Shown here one piece after another: positions 16,576 through 24,509 of a stretch of 31,349 nt of DNA. The notes under the pieces were generated by a model. The model had not been told where the DNA came from, ran no database searches, and saw only the letters and a program-made list of their open reading frames with translations. The stretch covers positions 1 through 31,349 of the forward strand of contig JAYPEK010000046.1 in NCBI GenBank assembly GCA_038125725.1. Direction: 5' to 3'. This DNA comes from TMED8 sp038125725 (GTDB lineage Bacteria > Pseudomonadota > Alphaproteobacteria > Rhodospirillales > Casp-alpha2). Positions within the stretch are counted from its first letter, which is position 1. Every line of letters begins with the position of its first letter. The position numbers were made by a program, and so were the translations under genes.

Positions 16576-17385
16576 TTACTTGACCGGATCGACGACCGCC
16601 AGGTCGGTGACGAACATGTGTCCCGGCTTATGGGTGATCATTTCCGGAATGCCGATTTCGCAGGCCACCGCCTGAGCGGTGATGCCGCAGGCCCAGAATG
16701 CCGGAATCTGGCCGGGTTCGATGCGATTGGGCTTGCCCCAGTCGATCTTGTCCAAATCGTCGATGCCGATCGCCGCCGGATCGCCCACATGCAGCGGCCC
16801 CCCGTGCGAACGCGGGAAGCGGCTGGTGATCTCGATCACCCGGATCAGCATCTCTTCCGGGATCGGCCGCATGCTGACCACTTGTGGACCGCGAAAAATG
16901 CCGGCCGGGCGGCAGGGAATGTTGGAAACGTATTGCGATGGCCAGGCGTCTTCGCGGATCAGGTGCGGCAGCGGTATGCCGCAATCGATCATCACCTGAT
17001 CCACCGAGAGGTTACAGCCGGTGAGGAACGCGACATGGTCATCACGCCATAGATGCCGGATGTCGGTCAGGTCCTCCACCGCCTTGCCGTCGCGATAGAG
17101 CCGGTACGCCGGCACGTCGGTGCGGATATCGGCGCCGGGCGCGCTCAGCTTCGGTTCCGGGTCGCCGGTATCGGTGGCCTCGATCAGGAACAGCGGTTTC
17201 GGATTGCGGTGGCAAAAGCGCATGAAGTCGAGGGCATATTCCTCGCGCAGGATGACGATGTTGGCCTGCTCGCGGCCCAAGGCCAGGCGCTTCGAGGTGC
17301 CGCTCCAGCGGCCATCGCGGATGACCTTGCGCACTTCCGCCGCGCTCAGGCGTTCGAGCTCCGACCTGGCGACCTCGACGGTCAT
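16576..17385 (-). CDS. DUF1445 / D-glutamate-cyclase family putative hydro-lyase
   Basis: A 269-residue protein, normal length for the DUF1445 (PF07286) family, with recognisable blocks such as VAFLTGCNLSVDQ, MRPIPEEMLIRVIEITSRFP, HGGPLHVGDP and ITHKPGHMFVTDL. The family name comes from the mammalian D-glutamate cyclase, which interconverts D-glutamate and 5-oxo-D-proline; most bacterial members are only putative hydro-lyases. Start ATG 17385 overlaps the M20 stop by ATGA, so the two are translationally coupled. A cyclase role would fit the 5-oxoprolinase-like HyuA/HyuB encoded nearby, but this is inference. Confidence 0.82.
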   Translation of the reverse strand: MTVEVARSELERLSAAEVRKVIRDGRWSGTSKRLALGREQANIVILREEYALDFMRFCHRNPKPLFLIEATDTGDPEPKLSAPGADIRTDVPAYRLYRDGKAVEDLTDIRHLWRDDHVAFLTGCNLSVDQVMIDCGIPLPHLIREDAWPSQYVSNIPCRPAGIFRGPQVVSMRPIPEEMLIRVIEITSRFPRSHGGPLHVGDPAAIGIDDLDKIDWGKPNRIEPGQIPAFWACGITAQAVACEIGIPEMITHKPGHMFVTDLAVVDPVK

Positions 17386-18632
17386 GAACAGATCGCCAGC
17401 GCCGTATGGGCGACGGCGCGCGCCGTTACCATCAACTCGCTGACCAGGACCCTCTCGTCCGGCGCCGGCCATTCGGGATAGACCTTGATGTCGCCGGGGC
17501 CGTATTGCACCGACGGAATACCCGCCGCCGCCAACACGTTGCCGTCGCCGTAGTTGCCAATGCGCTCGACGCTGCCAAGCTGCGCGGGCATGCCGGACGC
17601 CAGTTCCTGCCCCGCCGCCAGCGCCACCACCAGCGGATGATCGTGGGCGATTTCCATGGGGTCCATGAAATAGGGATCGTCCGCGCCGTTGGCGGGAATG
17701 GTGAGCCGGTAGTCCAGGTTGGGGATGTCGGTAACGCTTTGCATGACCCGTTCCACGTCCTGGCGGACAGACTCCAGCGTCATCCCCGGCACGGTGCGAA
17801 CCTGGAACATGAGATCGCATTCGCGCCCATAGTGGTCCTTGTGGATGGTGTCATAGCGGATCATCGGGAAATCGGCCAATTCCGGATGCGGCGTATGGGT
17901 CAGCCAGTTGCCGGGCAGCTTGTTGGTGAGGCTCGGGCCGAAGTGCCGGATCAGCGCGGCTTGCTGCTCGATGGCGTTGGTGTACTTGGACCGCGCCTCG
18001 TCGGTGAAGCGGAAGAACAGCCCCGGCGTGGTGGTCGAGATCACCACCCGGACGGAGCCGTTGCAAACCGTGCCGAGCGTGTTGGCCGCGTGCTCGATGT
18101 TGATGGCGTAGTCGGCGCTGACGCCGTTCTTGAGTGCCGTGCGGGTGCCGGTGCCACCCAGCTTGTGCGCCGCCACCGGGCAGACCACGACATCGCCGGC
18201 CAGCTTGATGCCGCTATCGATGATGGCGCGAATGCCGGTGATGGCGGCCGCCATGCCGCCCTTGTCGTCTTGGGCGCCGAGCCCCCAGAGCCAGCCGTCC
18301 TCCAGCTTCCCCTCATAGGGATCGACGGTCCAGCCCGACATCATCACGTTGGTGTCGATATGGCCGTTGATCATCAACGACTTACCGCCGCCGGTGCCCT
18401 TCAGCCGGGCGATCGGCTGGCGCGTCACCTTTTTCGGCTCCCATGGATGGCGGACTTCCATCATCTCGACATCGAAGCCGGATTCTTTCAGGTAGCCGGC
18501 GAGGTCGTCGGCGACATCGTGTTCCTGAAAGACGAAGCTGGGGATACGGATCAGGCGTCGCGCCAGAGCCACGAGATCGGGCTCCGAGACGGCGTCGAAC
18601 ACCTTGCGCTGGTCGTCGGTCTGCTGCGGCAT
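17382..18632 (-). CDS. M20-family peptidase/deacylase homologue with altered metal site
   Basis: A 416-residue protein of the ArgE/DapE/CPG2 (M20) superfamily. Kept are GHID (H91, D93) and GLGAQDDKGG (D122). Where the family has the catalytic base and bridging ligand in ...EExGG, this protein reads AAHKLGG (H156, K157). The terminal ligand region YGPG...aH is YGPGDIKVYPEWPAPDE, without the histidine. Ordinary binuclear zinc hydrolysis is therefore doubtful. ATG 18632 has AAAGG upstream; longer readings lack family similarity. Middle gene of a TauD-M20-DUF1445 operon. It may act on an N-acyl or C-N bond by another mechanism. Confidence 0.83.
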   Translation of the reverse strand: MPQQTDDQRKVFDAVSEPDLVALARRLIRIPSFVFQEHDVADDLAGYLKESGFDVEMMEVRHPWEPKKVTRQPIARLKGTGGGKSLMINGHIDTNVMMSGWTVDPYEGKLEDGWLWGLGAQDDKGGMAAAITGIRAIIDSGIKLAGDVVVCPVAAHKLGGTGTRTALKNGVSADYAINIEHAANTLGTVCNGSVRVVISTTTPGLFFRFTDEARSKYTNAIEQQAALIRHFGPSLTNKLPGNWLTHTPHPELADFPMIRYDTIHKDHYGRECDLMFQVRTVPGMTLESVRQDVERVMQSVTDIPNLDYRLTIPANGADDPYFMDPMEIAHDHPLVVALAAGQELASGMPAQLGSVERIGNYGDGNVLAAAGIPSVQYGPGDIKVYPEWPAPDERVLVSELMVTARAVAHTALAICS

Positions 18633-18666
18633 GGGAATAGCCTTTCGGATCGGTGCCGGGACGGGG

Positions 18667-19578
18667 TCAGTGCGCCTGCACCAACGAGCTTTCCACCTTG
18701 ACGCCGCCTTCCGCCTGGAAAAACGGCACGTCGCCCTCCAGGGTGGTGCGCAGCATGTGGCGTTCCTCGAGGCTGTCGTCGTAGGGAATGGCGCAGTGCT
18801 GGGTGCTGCGGTTGTCCCAGAAGACCACGTCACCGGGCTGCCAGTTGTGGATGTAGGTGAACTCCGGCTTGGTGATGTGCGTGGTCAGTTCCTCGATCAG
18901 CGCGTCGCCTTCCTCCTTGGGAATGCCTTCGATCTCGACCGCCCACCGGCCGATATAGAGGCAGCGTCGGCCGGTCTCCGGGTGGGTGCGCACGATCGGA
19001 TGCCAGACGTCGGGGCGCTCCAGTTTCTCCTGCTCCGTCAGCGGCGGCAGATTCGGGTAGTTGATCAGGTGCTTTTCCACGCGGCTGAAACGCGCCCGCT
19101 TGCCGATGATCAGGTCTTTGGTTTCCTGCGGCAGCGCCTCGAAGGCGCGGTAGGTGCTGGCGAACCCGGTATCACCGCCGACTTTCGGGGTCTTCACGCC
19201 ATACAGCATGGAGCCCATGTTGGGATACTGCTTGTCTTCGCCGTCGCTGTGCCAGCCCCAGCCGGCGCGCTTCACACCGACCGGTTTGCCGTCCTGCTCG
19301 ACATTGGAGACGACGAAGATTTCCGGATGTTGCTGCAGGTTGACCGGCACTTCCGTTCCCAGCCTGGGCATGATGTGGAGTTCGCCGAAACCGCGGGTGA
19401 ATTCGATGTGCTGGGCCGGGGTCCAGTCGACGCCGCGGAACAGCAGAACGGAATAATCCAGCCAGATGTTGCGCAATTCGGCGAAGGTTTCGGCGTCCAG
19501 GGGTTCGGCCGGATTGATGTCCAGGACCTCGGCGCCGAGCGCGTCACAGAGTTTTCGTATCTTGATCGTCATCGTCAT
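18667..19578 (-). CDS. TauD/TfdA-family Fe(II)/2-oxoglutarate dioxygenase
   Basis: A 303-residue non-heme iron dioxygenase. The facial triad is visible as HSD (H110, D112) and the distal H261 in STQHCAIPYD, followed by the 2-oxoglutarate arginine in RHMLRTTL (274/277). It is likely to hydroxylate an imported small acid and so release a sulfonate, amine or ether group. Two starts are close: ATG 19578 (GAGGA 4 bases upstream) and ATG 19572 (9 bases from GAGGA). First gene of the minus-strand operon with M20 and DUF1445, divergent from the DMT exporter. Confidence 0.87.
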   Translation of the reverse strand: MTMTIKIRKLCDALGAEVLDINPAEPLDAETFAELRNIWLDYSVLLFRGVDWTPAQHIEFTRGFGELHIMPRLGTEVPVNLQQHPEIFVVSNVEQDGKPVGVKRAGWGWHSDGEDKQYPNMGSMLYGVKTPKVGGDTGFASTYRAFEALPQETKDLIIGKRARFSRVEKHLINYPNLPPLTEQEKLERPDVWHPIVRTHPETGRRCLYIGRWAVEIEGIPKEEGDALIEELTTHITKPEFTYIHNWQPGDVVFWDNRSTQHCAIPYDDSLEERHMLRTTLEGDVPFFQAEGGVKVESSLVQAH

Positions 19579-19627
19579 CGTTCCTCGTATATCAATCACC
19601 GGCGCCTGGTCAGAAGGAGCACGGCCA

Positions 19628-19658
19628 CCGTAACGGTTGCGTTCGGGTGCCGTAACGG
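19628..19658. promoter_or_regulatory. Direct repeat of CCGTAACGG in the tauD/DMT divergent region
   Basis: CCGTAACGG occurs at 19628-19636 and again at 19650-19658, 22 bp apart or two helical turns. Each copy is itself nearly palindromic. This placement between divergent genes is typical of a cooperative regulator site. The regulator is unknown. Confidence 0.4.
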
Positions 19659-19830
19659 CTCATGATCGGCCGTCGTCGCCTCGGATGGAAAAGCTTCAGT
19701 TTGCGGCGACGGAAAAATGCTATCATACAAAGGTTAGGCCTTCCAACGGCCCGCATGCGGATTTTGCTCATAACCTTATTTTATGGGCGCCGCCCGGCGC
19801 CACCACCGAAGGAGCGATCAGAGAAGCCGC

Positions 19831-20733
19831 ATGGATAGTTCCGCCCCGCCGGAAGCCAACGTTGAAGCCTGCCAGGCGAACACCATGCTGGGAATTGGGC
19901 TGATGCTCTGTTCGACGCTAGCTTTTGCGGGCATGGCGGCATGCGTTAAGCATCTGGCCGGCAACCTGCATCCGTTTGAATCCGCCTTCTTTCGCTACCT
20001 GTTCGGCGGCGTGGTGCTCATCCCCGTGTTGTTCCGCGACGGCCTGACACCGTTCCGCACCCGGCGCTTTCCGCTGCACCTGCTGCGCGGCGGCGTGCAG
20101 GCCTGCCAGGGCATCCTGTCGTTCGTCGCCGTCACCCTGACGCCGCTGGCCAAGGCGACGGCGGTGCAGTTCACCGCGCCCCTGTTCACCACCATGGTGG
20201 CGGTATTCGTCCTCAAGGAGGAGCTCAACTGGCGCCGTGTCGCGGCCATTGCCGTCGGCCTGCTGGGCACCTGGATCATCATGCGCCCCGGCGCCGCCGA
20301 CTTCGACCTTGGCGCCCTGTTGTCTTTGTTCAGCGCGGTTTTCCTGGCCGGCAACATCATCCTAGTGAAGCTGCTGTCACGAACGGAAACCAGCGTCACC
20401 ATCACCCTTTACCAGACGATGCTGACGACACCCATTGCCTTCGTCGCCGCGCTGTTCCACTGGAAGTTCCCGACGCTGGAGGAACTGTTTTGGCTGTTCG
20501 TGCTGGGCGGGCTGGGCACCACCGCGCATATCTGCCTGGCCGAGGCCTGCAAGGTCGCCGACGTCTCGGCGCTGCTGCCGTTCGACTACATGCGGCTGGT
20601 CTGGGCGGGGGTGCTGGGCTTCGTGCTGTTCATGCAGGTGCCCGACGGCTGGACCGTTATCGGCGGCACGGTGATTTTTATCTCCGGGTTATACTTATTG
20701 ATCCACGAACGCGCTGAAGCCAAGCGCCGATAA
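19831..20733 (+). CDS. DMT-superfamily (EamA) transporter
   Basis: A 300-residue polytopic membrane protein with about ten segments arranged as two EamA repeats; the ends of the repeats show RGGVQACQGILSFVAVTLTPLAKATAVQFTAP (residues about 85-116) and the equivalent helix around CLAEACKVADVSALLPFDYMRLVW. Such proteins export metabolites such as amino acids, or occasionally import them. ATG 19831 is 16 bases after GAAGGAG; ATG 19885 is a later option. It opens the plus-strand run that contains hyuA and hyuB. Confidence 0.87.
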   Translation: MDSSAPPEANVEACQANTMLGIGLMLCSTLAFAGMAACVKHLAGNLHPFESAFFRYLFGGVVLIPVLFRDGLTPFRTRRFPLHLLRGGVQACQGILSFVAVTLTPLAKATAVQFTAPLFTTMVAVFVLKEELNWRRVAAIAVGLLGTWIIMRPGAADFDLGALLSLFSAVFLAGNIILVKLLSRTETSVTITLYQTMLTTPIAFVAALFHWKFPTLEELFWLFVLGGLGTTAHICLAEACKVADVSALLPFDYMRLVWAGVLGFVLFMQVPDGWTVIGGTVIFISGLYLLIHERAEAKRR

Positions 20734-20746
20734 AAAACCCCACGCG

Positions 20747-21436
20747 ATGGTCTCGACATTGATGGCCAATCGGTCATCATACCGGGGGGCCGTGCGCATC
20801 GGGCGCCGGTTTCTGGAGGATAGGATCATTCCGAGTACCGGGACCATCGAGGCCTTTTACGGCCCGTCCTCGCCCTGGGCCTATATGGGCGCCGAGCGAC
20901 TTTACGCACTGGCCGAACGCCAACAGGTAAAACTGGTGCTTCGTCCGATCCGGGTCATCACCGAGAACGGCGGCATCATGCTGCGGACCCGTCCGCAGCC
21001 GCGCCAGGACTATCACGCGGTGGAATTGGCGCGATGGTCGAAACACTTGGGCATTCCGCTCAACCTGAAGCCCAAGTTCTATCCCTGCCGCACCATCGAG
21101 ACCGCCGGCGGCGCCATGATCGCCGCACAGGAGGCCGGATTGGACGCGCGTCCGTTCTCCTTCGCCATTCAGCGCGCACTTTGGGCGGAAGACCGCGACA
21201 TCGCCGATCTCGATACCCTGCGCGCGCTTGCCCGCGACACCATCGGCGAGGCCGGCGCCCAATTGGTTAGCGAACCACTGACGCCGGAAATCCGCGCCAT
21301 CTGGGAAGGCAATCTGGCCGAAGCCCAGCGCATCGGCATATTCGGCACCCCCACCTATGTCTTCAACGGAGAGCTGTTCTGGGGCCAGGACCGGCTTGAT
21401 TTCCTCGAAAGGGCCATCGCCGAGCAACCAACCTAG
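20747..21436 (+). CDS. DsbA-fold protein, 2-hydroxychromene-2-carboxylate isomerase family
   Basis: A thioredoxin-fold protein of the GST-kappa/HCCA-isomerase family. IEAFYGPSSPWAYMGAERL is the N-terminal strand and active-site loop, with serine replacing the CxxC cysteines, and IFGTPTYVFNGELFWGQDRLDFLE is the conserved cis-Pro C-terminal block. The family isomerises glutathione-linked or aromatic side-chain acids. The start is uncertain. ATG 20747 lacks a ribosome site and adds about 27 unusual residues, and GTG 20792 is possible. The only strong site, GGAGGA at 20815-20820, faces an ATT at 20828. Next gene begins 9 bases after its stop. Confidence 0.78.
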   Translation: MVSTLMANRSSYRGAVRIGRRFLEDRIIPSTGTIEAFYGPSSPWAYMGAERLYALAERQQVKLVLRPIRVITENGGIMLRTRPQPRQDYHAVELARWSKHLGIPLNLKPKFYPCRTIETAGGAMIAAQEAGLDARPFSFAIQRALWAEDRDIADLDTLRALARDTIGEAGAQLVSEPLTPEIRAIWEGNLAEAQRIGIFGTPTYVFNGELFWGQDRLDFLERAIAEQPT

Positions 21437-21445
21437 GAGAGCGCC

Positions 21446-22444
21446 ATGACGGATGCTTCGGAACTCCACGCCCGGTCCATTGTTATCGACGGCCTGCAAT
21501 GCGGCGATTTCAATCGCGAGTTGGTCGAGGAGGCCCTGCGGGGCGGTGTTACCGCCATCAACCATGCCGCCGTCTTGTGGGAAAACTTCCGCGGCGGCAT
21601 CGACATGGTCAGCTATTGGAACAAGCTCTACGACGCCAATGCCGACATCCTGATGCCGGTCCGTACCACGGACGACATCCTCGCCGCCAAACAGAGCGGC
21701 AAGCTCGGCATCATCATGGGCTGGCAGAACACATCGCCGCTGGAGGACCGGCTCGATTACGTGGCGGTGTTCAAGATGCTCGGCGTCGGCATCATGCAGC
21801 TTACCTACAACACCCAGAATTTCGCCGGCGCCGGCTACCTGGAGGACAAGGACTCAGGCCTTACCGGGTTCGGCAAGGAGATGGTCTCCGAGATGAACCG
21901 CGTTGGCGTGCTCTGCGATTTGAGCCACGTCGGTGAGGTCACCGCCGCCGAGACCATCGAATATTCCAGCGCGCCTTGCGCCATCACGCACTGCCTGCCG
22001 AAGGCGCTGAAGGACGTGCCGCGCAACAAGTCCGACGAGCTTTACAAGCTCTGCGCCGATAAGGGCGGCATTATCGGTGTTTCGCTGTTCGCGCCGGGGC
22101 TCGCCGCCGGCAACGACGCCACCGTCGCCGATGTCATCGACGCCATGGCCCACACGATCGACGTGGTTGGCGAGGACCACGTCGCCATCGGCACCGACTT
22201 TTCCCTGAACCGGCCAAGGCCGGGCCCCTGGCAGATCTGGGCCAACAAGGACAAGGGCACGGCCCGCGTGCTGACCGAATTCGCCACGGTGACGATTTCC
22301 AAGCCGCTCGGCATCCGGCGCATCGACGAATTTCCCAATATGACCGCCGAGATGATCGAGCGCGGCTGGAGCGAGGAACGCATCACCAAGATTCTCGGCG
22401 GCAACTGGATGCGGTTGCTGGGCCAGGTCTGGCCCGGCGTTTAG
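21446..22444 (+). CDS. M19 membrane-dipeptidase family homologue with missing metal ligands
   Basis: A 332-residue amidohydrolase-fold protein of the M19 (renal dipeptidase) family. Retained are DLSH (H161), ITHC (H182), the PRN-x-SDE arginine motif near 192, and IGTDFS near 250. Lost are the first site, where DGHND is here DGLQC (residues 15-19), and the bridging glutamate, where the family has E and this protein has Q94 in GWQNTS. At most one metal site remains, so classical dipeptidase activity is doubtful. ATG 21446 follows CTAGGAGAG. It is tightly linked to hyuA. Confidence 0.84.
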   Translation: MTDASELHARSIVIDGLQCGDFNRELVEEALRGGVTAINHAAVLWENFRGGIDMVSYWNKLYDANADILMPVRTTDDILAAKQSGKLGIIMGWQNTSPLEDRLDYVAVFKMLGVGIMQLTYNTQNFAGAGYLEDKDSGLTGFGKEMVSEMNRVGVLCDLSHVGEVTAAETIEYSSAPCAITHCLPKALKDVPRNKSDELYKLCADKGGIIGVSLFAPGLAAGNDATVADVIDAMAHTIDVVGEDHVAIGTDFSLNRPRPGPWQIWANKDKGTARVLTEFATVTISKPLGIRRIDEFPNMTAEMIERGWSEERITKILGGNWMRLLGQVWPGV

Positions 22445-22453
22445 GAGGCGGAC

Positions 22454-24508
22454 ATGCTCAGGATCGGCGTCGATATCGGCGGCACTTTCACGGACTTCGC
22501 GGCCTGGCGGGACGGCGCCGGCGACGACGCGGAGATCATCAGCTTCAAGGTTTCCTCGACGCCGGCGGATTTCGCAGAAGGCTTCAAGGCCGGCTTTGAG
22601 GAAATCCTCACCCGCGCCGAGCACCAGCCGGACGAGGAAATCCTGGTCATTCACGGCACCACGATCTCCACCAACACGGTGATCGAGCGCAGCGGCGCCT
22701 CGGTGGCGCTGCTGACCACGGCGGGTTTCCGCGACGTCTTGGAACTGCAGCGCCTCAAGCTTTCCAGGCGCATCGACATCATGGCGACGCGCACGGCCCC
22801 TCTGGTGCCGCGCCAGCTAGTTTTTGAGATCGACGAGCGCCTCTATGCCGATGGCGGCGTCTGCCGGCCAGTCGACCTGGAAGGCGTCAAGGATGCGGCC
22901 CTGGCCGCGCATGCCGCCGGCGCCAAATGCGTGGCCATCGCCTTCATGCACAGCTACCGCAACCCGGCGCACGAGATCGCGGCGCGCGATGCCATCCGGG
23001 AAGCCGTGCCGGAATTGGACGTCAGCCTGTCGAGCGAGCTCTGGCCCAAGATCGGCGAGTATGAACGTGCCACGGTCAGTGTGCTCAATGCCTACGTGAA
23101 GCCTAAGATGGGCGACTATGTGTCGCATCTCTTGAGCTACCTGGCGGACTCGCTGCCCGCCGCGAAGCTGTTCATCACGCGCTCCAACGGTGGCGCCATG
23201 GCCGCCGCGGAGGCGCGCAATTTTCCTGTCCAGACGCTGCTGTCGGGGCCGGCGTCGGGTGTTACCGCCGCCTGCTTCCTGGGCCGCCATCACCAGGGCG
23301 AGAAGTTCCTGACCATGGACATGGGCGGCACCAGCACCGATCTGTCGCTGATCGTCGACGGCCGGCCGACCATCTCCAACGACGCAGAGGTCGGCGATTT
23401 CCCGCTGATGATGCCGGTCACCGGCATCGAGGCCATCGGCGCCGGCGGCGGCTCCATCGCCTGGATGGATGGGCCCATGTTGCGCGTCGGTCCGGCCAGC
23501 GCCGGCGCCGATCCGGGGCCCGCCTGCTTCGGGCGCGGTGGCACGCAGCCGACGCTCACCGATGCCTACCTGCTGTCGGGCTACATCGATCCGGCGAACT
23601 TCCTGGGCGGGCGGCTGAGCCTCGATATCGCCGCCGCCGAACGCGCCATGCAGCCGATCGCCGATGCGCTCGGCCTCGACCTAGCCGCCGCGGCGGAGGC
23701 CTGCGCCACCGTCGCCACCTCCAACATGGTGGCCAGGGTGCTGCCCTACCTGGCGCGTCACGGCGTCGATCCCGAGGACTTGTCGCTGGTCGCCTGCGGC
23801 GGCGCCGGCGCCCTGCACGGGCCCTTGCTGGCGGCGGAAGCGGGAATCGGCCAGGTGCTGGTGCCGACGGTGCCTTCCGTCTTCTGTGCCTTCGGCGGGC
23901 TGGTGACGGAACTGGTCAACGATGTCGTCGCGTCCGTGCAGGGAACGGTGGTGACGGCGGAAAGCCTTCAGGACGCCTATACCGGCCTGGAGGACGAGGC
24001 GCGGACCTGGCTCGACGCGCAGGTGGAACCCGAGCGGCTGACCGGCATCCGCATCGAACATTGGGCGGAAATGCGCTACCGGGGGCAGTCGTTTGAGCTC
24101 AACGTGGCGCTGCCGGCAATGGCGGTGACAAGCGGCGACATGACCGCCCTGGCGGCGGCCTTCCACAACGAACACGAGCGCCTCTATACCCATTGCGACC
24201 GCGCCGCCGAGGTCGAGTTCATCGAGCTGCGGGTGCGTATCCTGGGCGCTCTGGCGACGCCGGGGCCGGCGGTCAAATCCGCCTCCGACGCGCCGGTGGA
24301 GAGCGCCCTCAAGGGCAGCCGGCTGCTGCGCTTCGCCGGCGAGGTCTATGGCGATGCGTCGATCTACGAACGCGACCTGCTGGCGCCCGGCCACCGCCTG
24401 GCTGGTCCCGCCGTGATCGACCAGAACGACACCACCATCCTGGTGCCGCCGGGCTTCACCGCCACGGTGCAGGCATCCGGTGACATCGTGATCCGCAAGG
24501 AGAACTGA
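22454..24508 (+). CDS. hyuA: Hydantoinase/5-oxoprolinase subunit A (ATP-binding)
   Basis: A 684-residue HyuA-family protein, the ATP-dependent half of N-methylhydantoinase, 5-oxoprolinase and acetone/acetophenone carboxylase-like enzymes. The actin-fold phosphate motifs are plain: GVDIGGTFTDF at residue 5, MDMGGTSTDLSLI near 290, and GAGGGSIAW near 330. Also present are GPASAGADPGPACFGRGG and CGGAGALHG. ATG 22454 follows TTAGGAGG. It is followed by hyuB after one base. The substrate could be 5-oxoproline, a hydantoin or another cyclic amide. Confidence 0.92.
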   Translation: MLRIGVDIGGTFTDFAAWRDGAGDDAEIISFKVSSTPADFAEGFKAGFEEILTRAEHQPDEEILVIHGTTISTNTVIERSGASVALLTTAGFRDVLELQRLKLSRRIDIMATRTAPLVPRQLVFEIDERLYADGGVCRPVDLEGVKDAALAAHAAGAKCVAIAFMHSYRNPAHEIAARDAIREAVPELDVSLSSELWPKIGEYERATVSVLNAYVKPKMGDYVSHLLSYLADSLPAAKLFITRSNGGAMAAAEARNFPVQTLLSGPASGVTAACFLGRHHQGEKFLTMDMGGTSTDLSLIVDGRPTISNDAEVGDFPLMMPVTGIEAIGAGGGSIAWMDGPMLRVGPASAGADPGPACFGRGGTQPTLTDAYLLSGYIDPANFLGGRLSLDIAAAERAMQPIADALGLDLAAAAEACATVATSNMVARVLPYLARHGVDPEDLSLVACGGAGALHGPLLAAEAGIGQVLVPTVPSVFCAFGGLVTELVNDVVASVQGTVVTAESLQDAYTGLEDEARTWLDAQVEPERLTGIRIEHWAEMRYRGQSFELNVALPAMAVTSGDMTALAAAFHNEHERLYTHCDRAAEVEFIELRVRILGALATPGPAVKSASDAPVESALKGSRLLRFAGEVYGDASIYERDLLAPGHRLAGPAVIDQNDTTILVPPGFTATVQASGDIVIRKEN

Positions 24509-24509
24509 C

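Noticed and set aside
16558..16588. Short AACGC/GCGTT hairpin between the convergent dctM and DUF1445 genes
   Set aside because: Only a 5-bp stem without T-tracts and partly inside the DUF1445 coding sequence; too weak to call a terminator.
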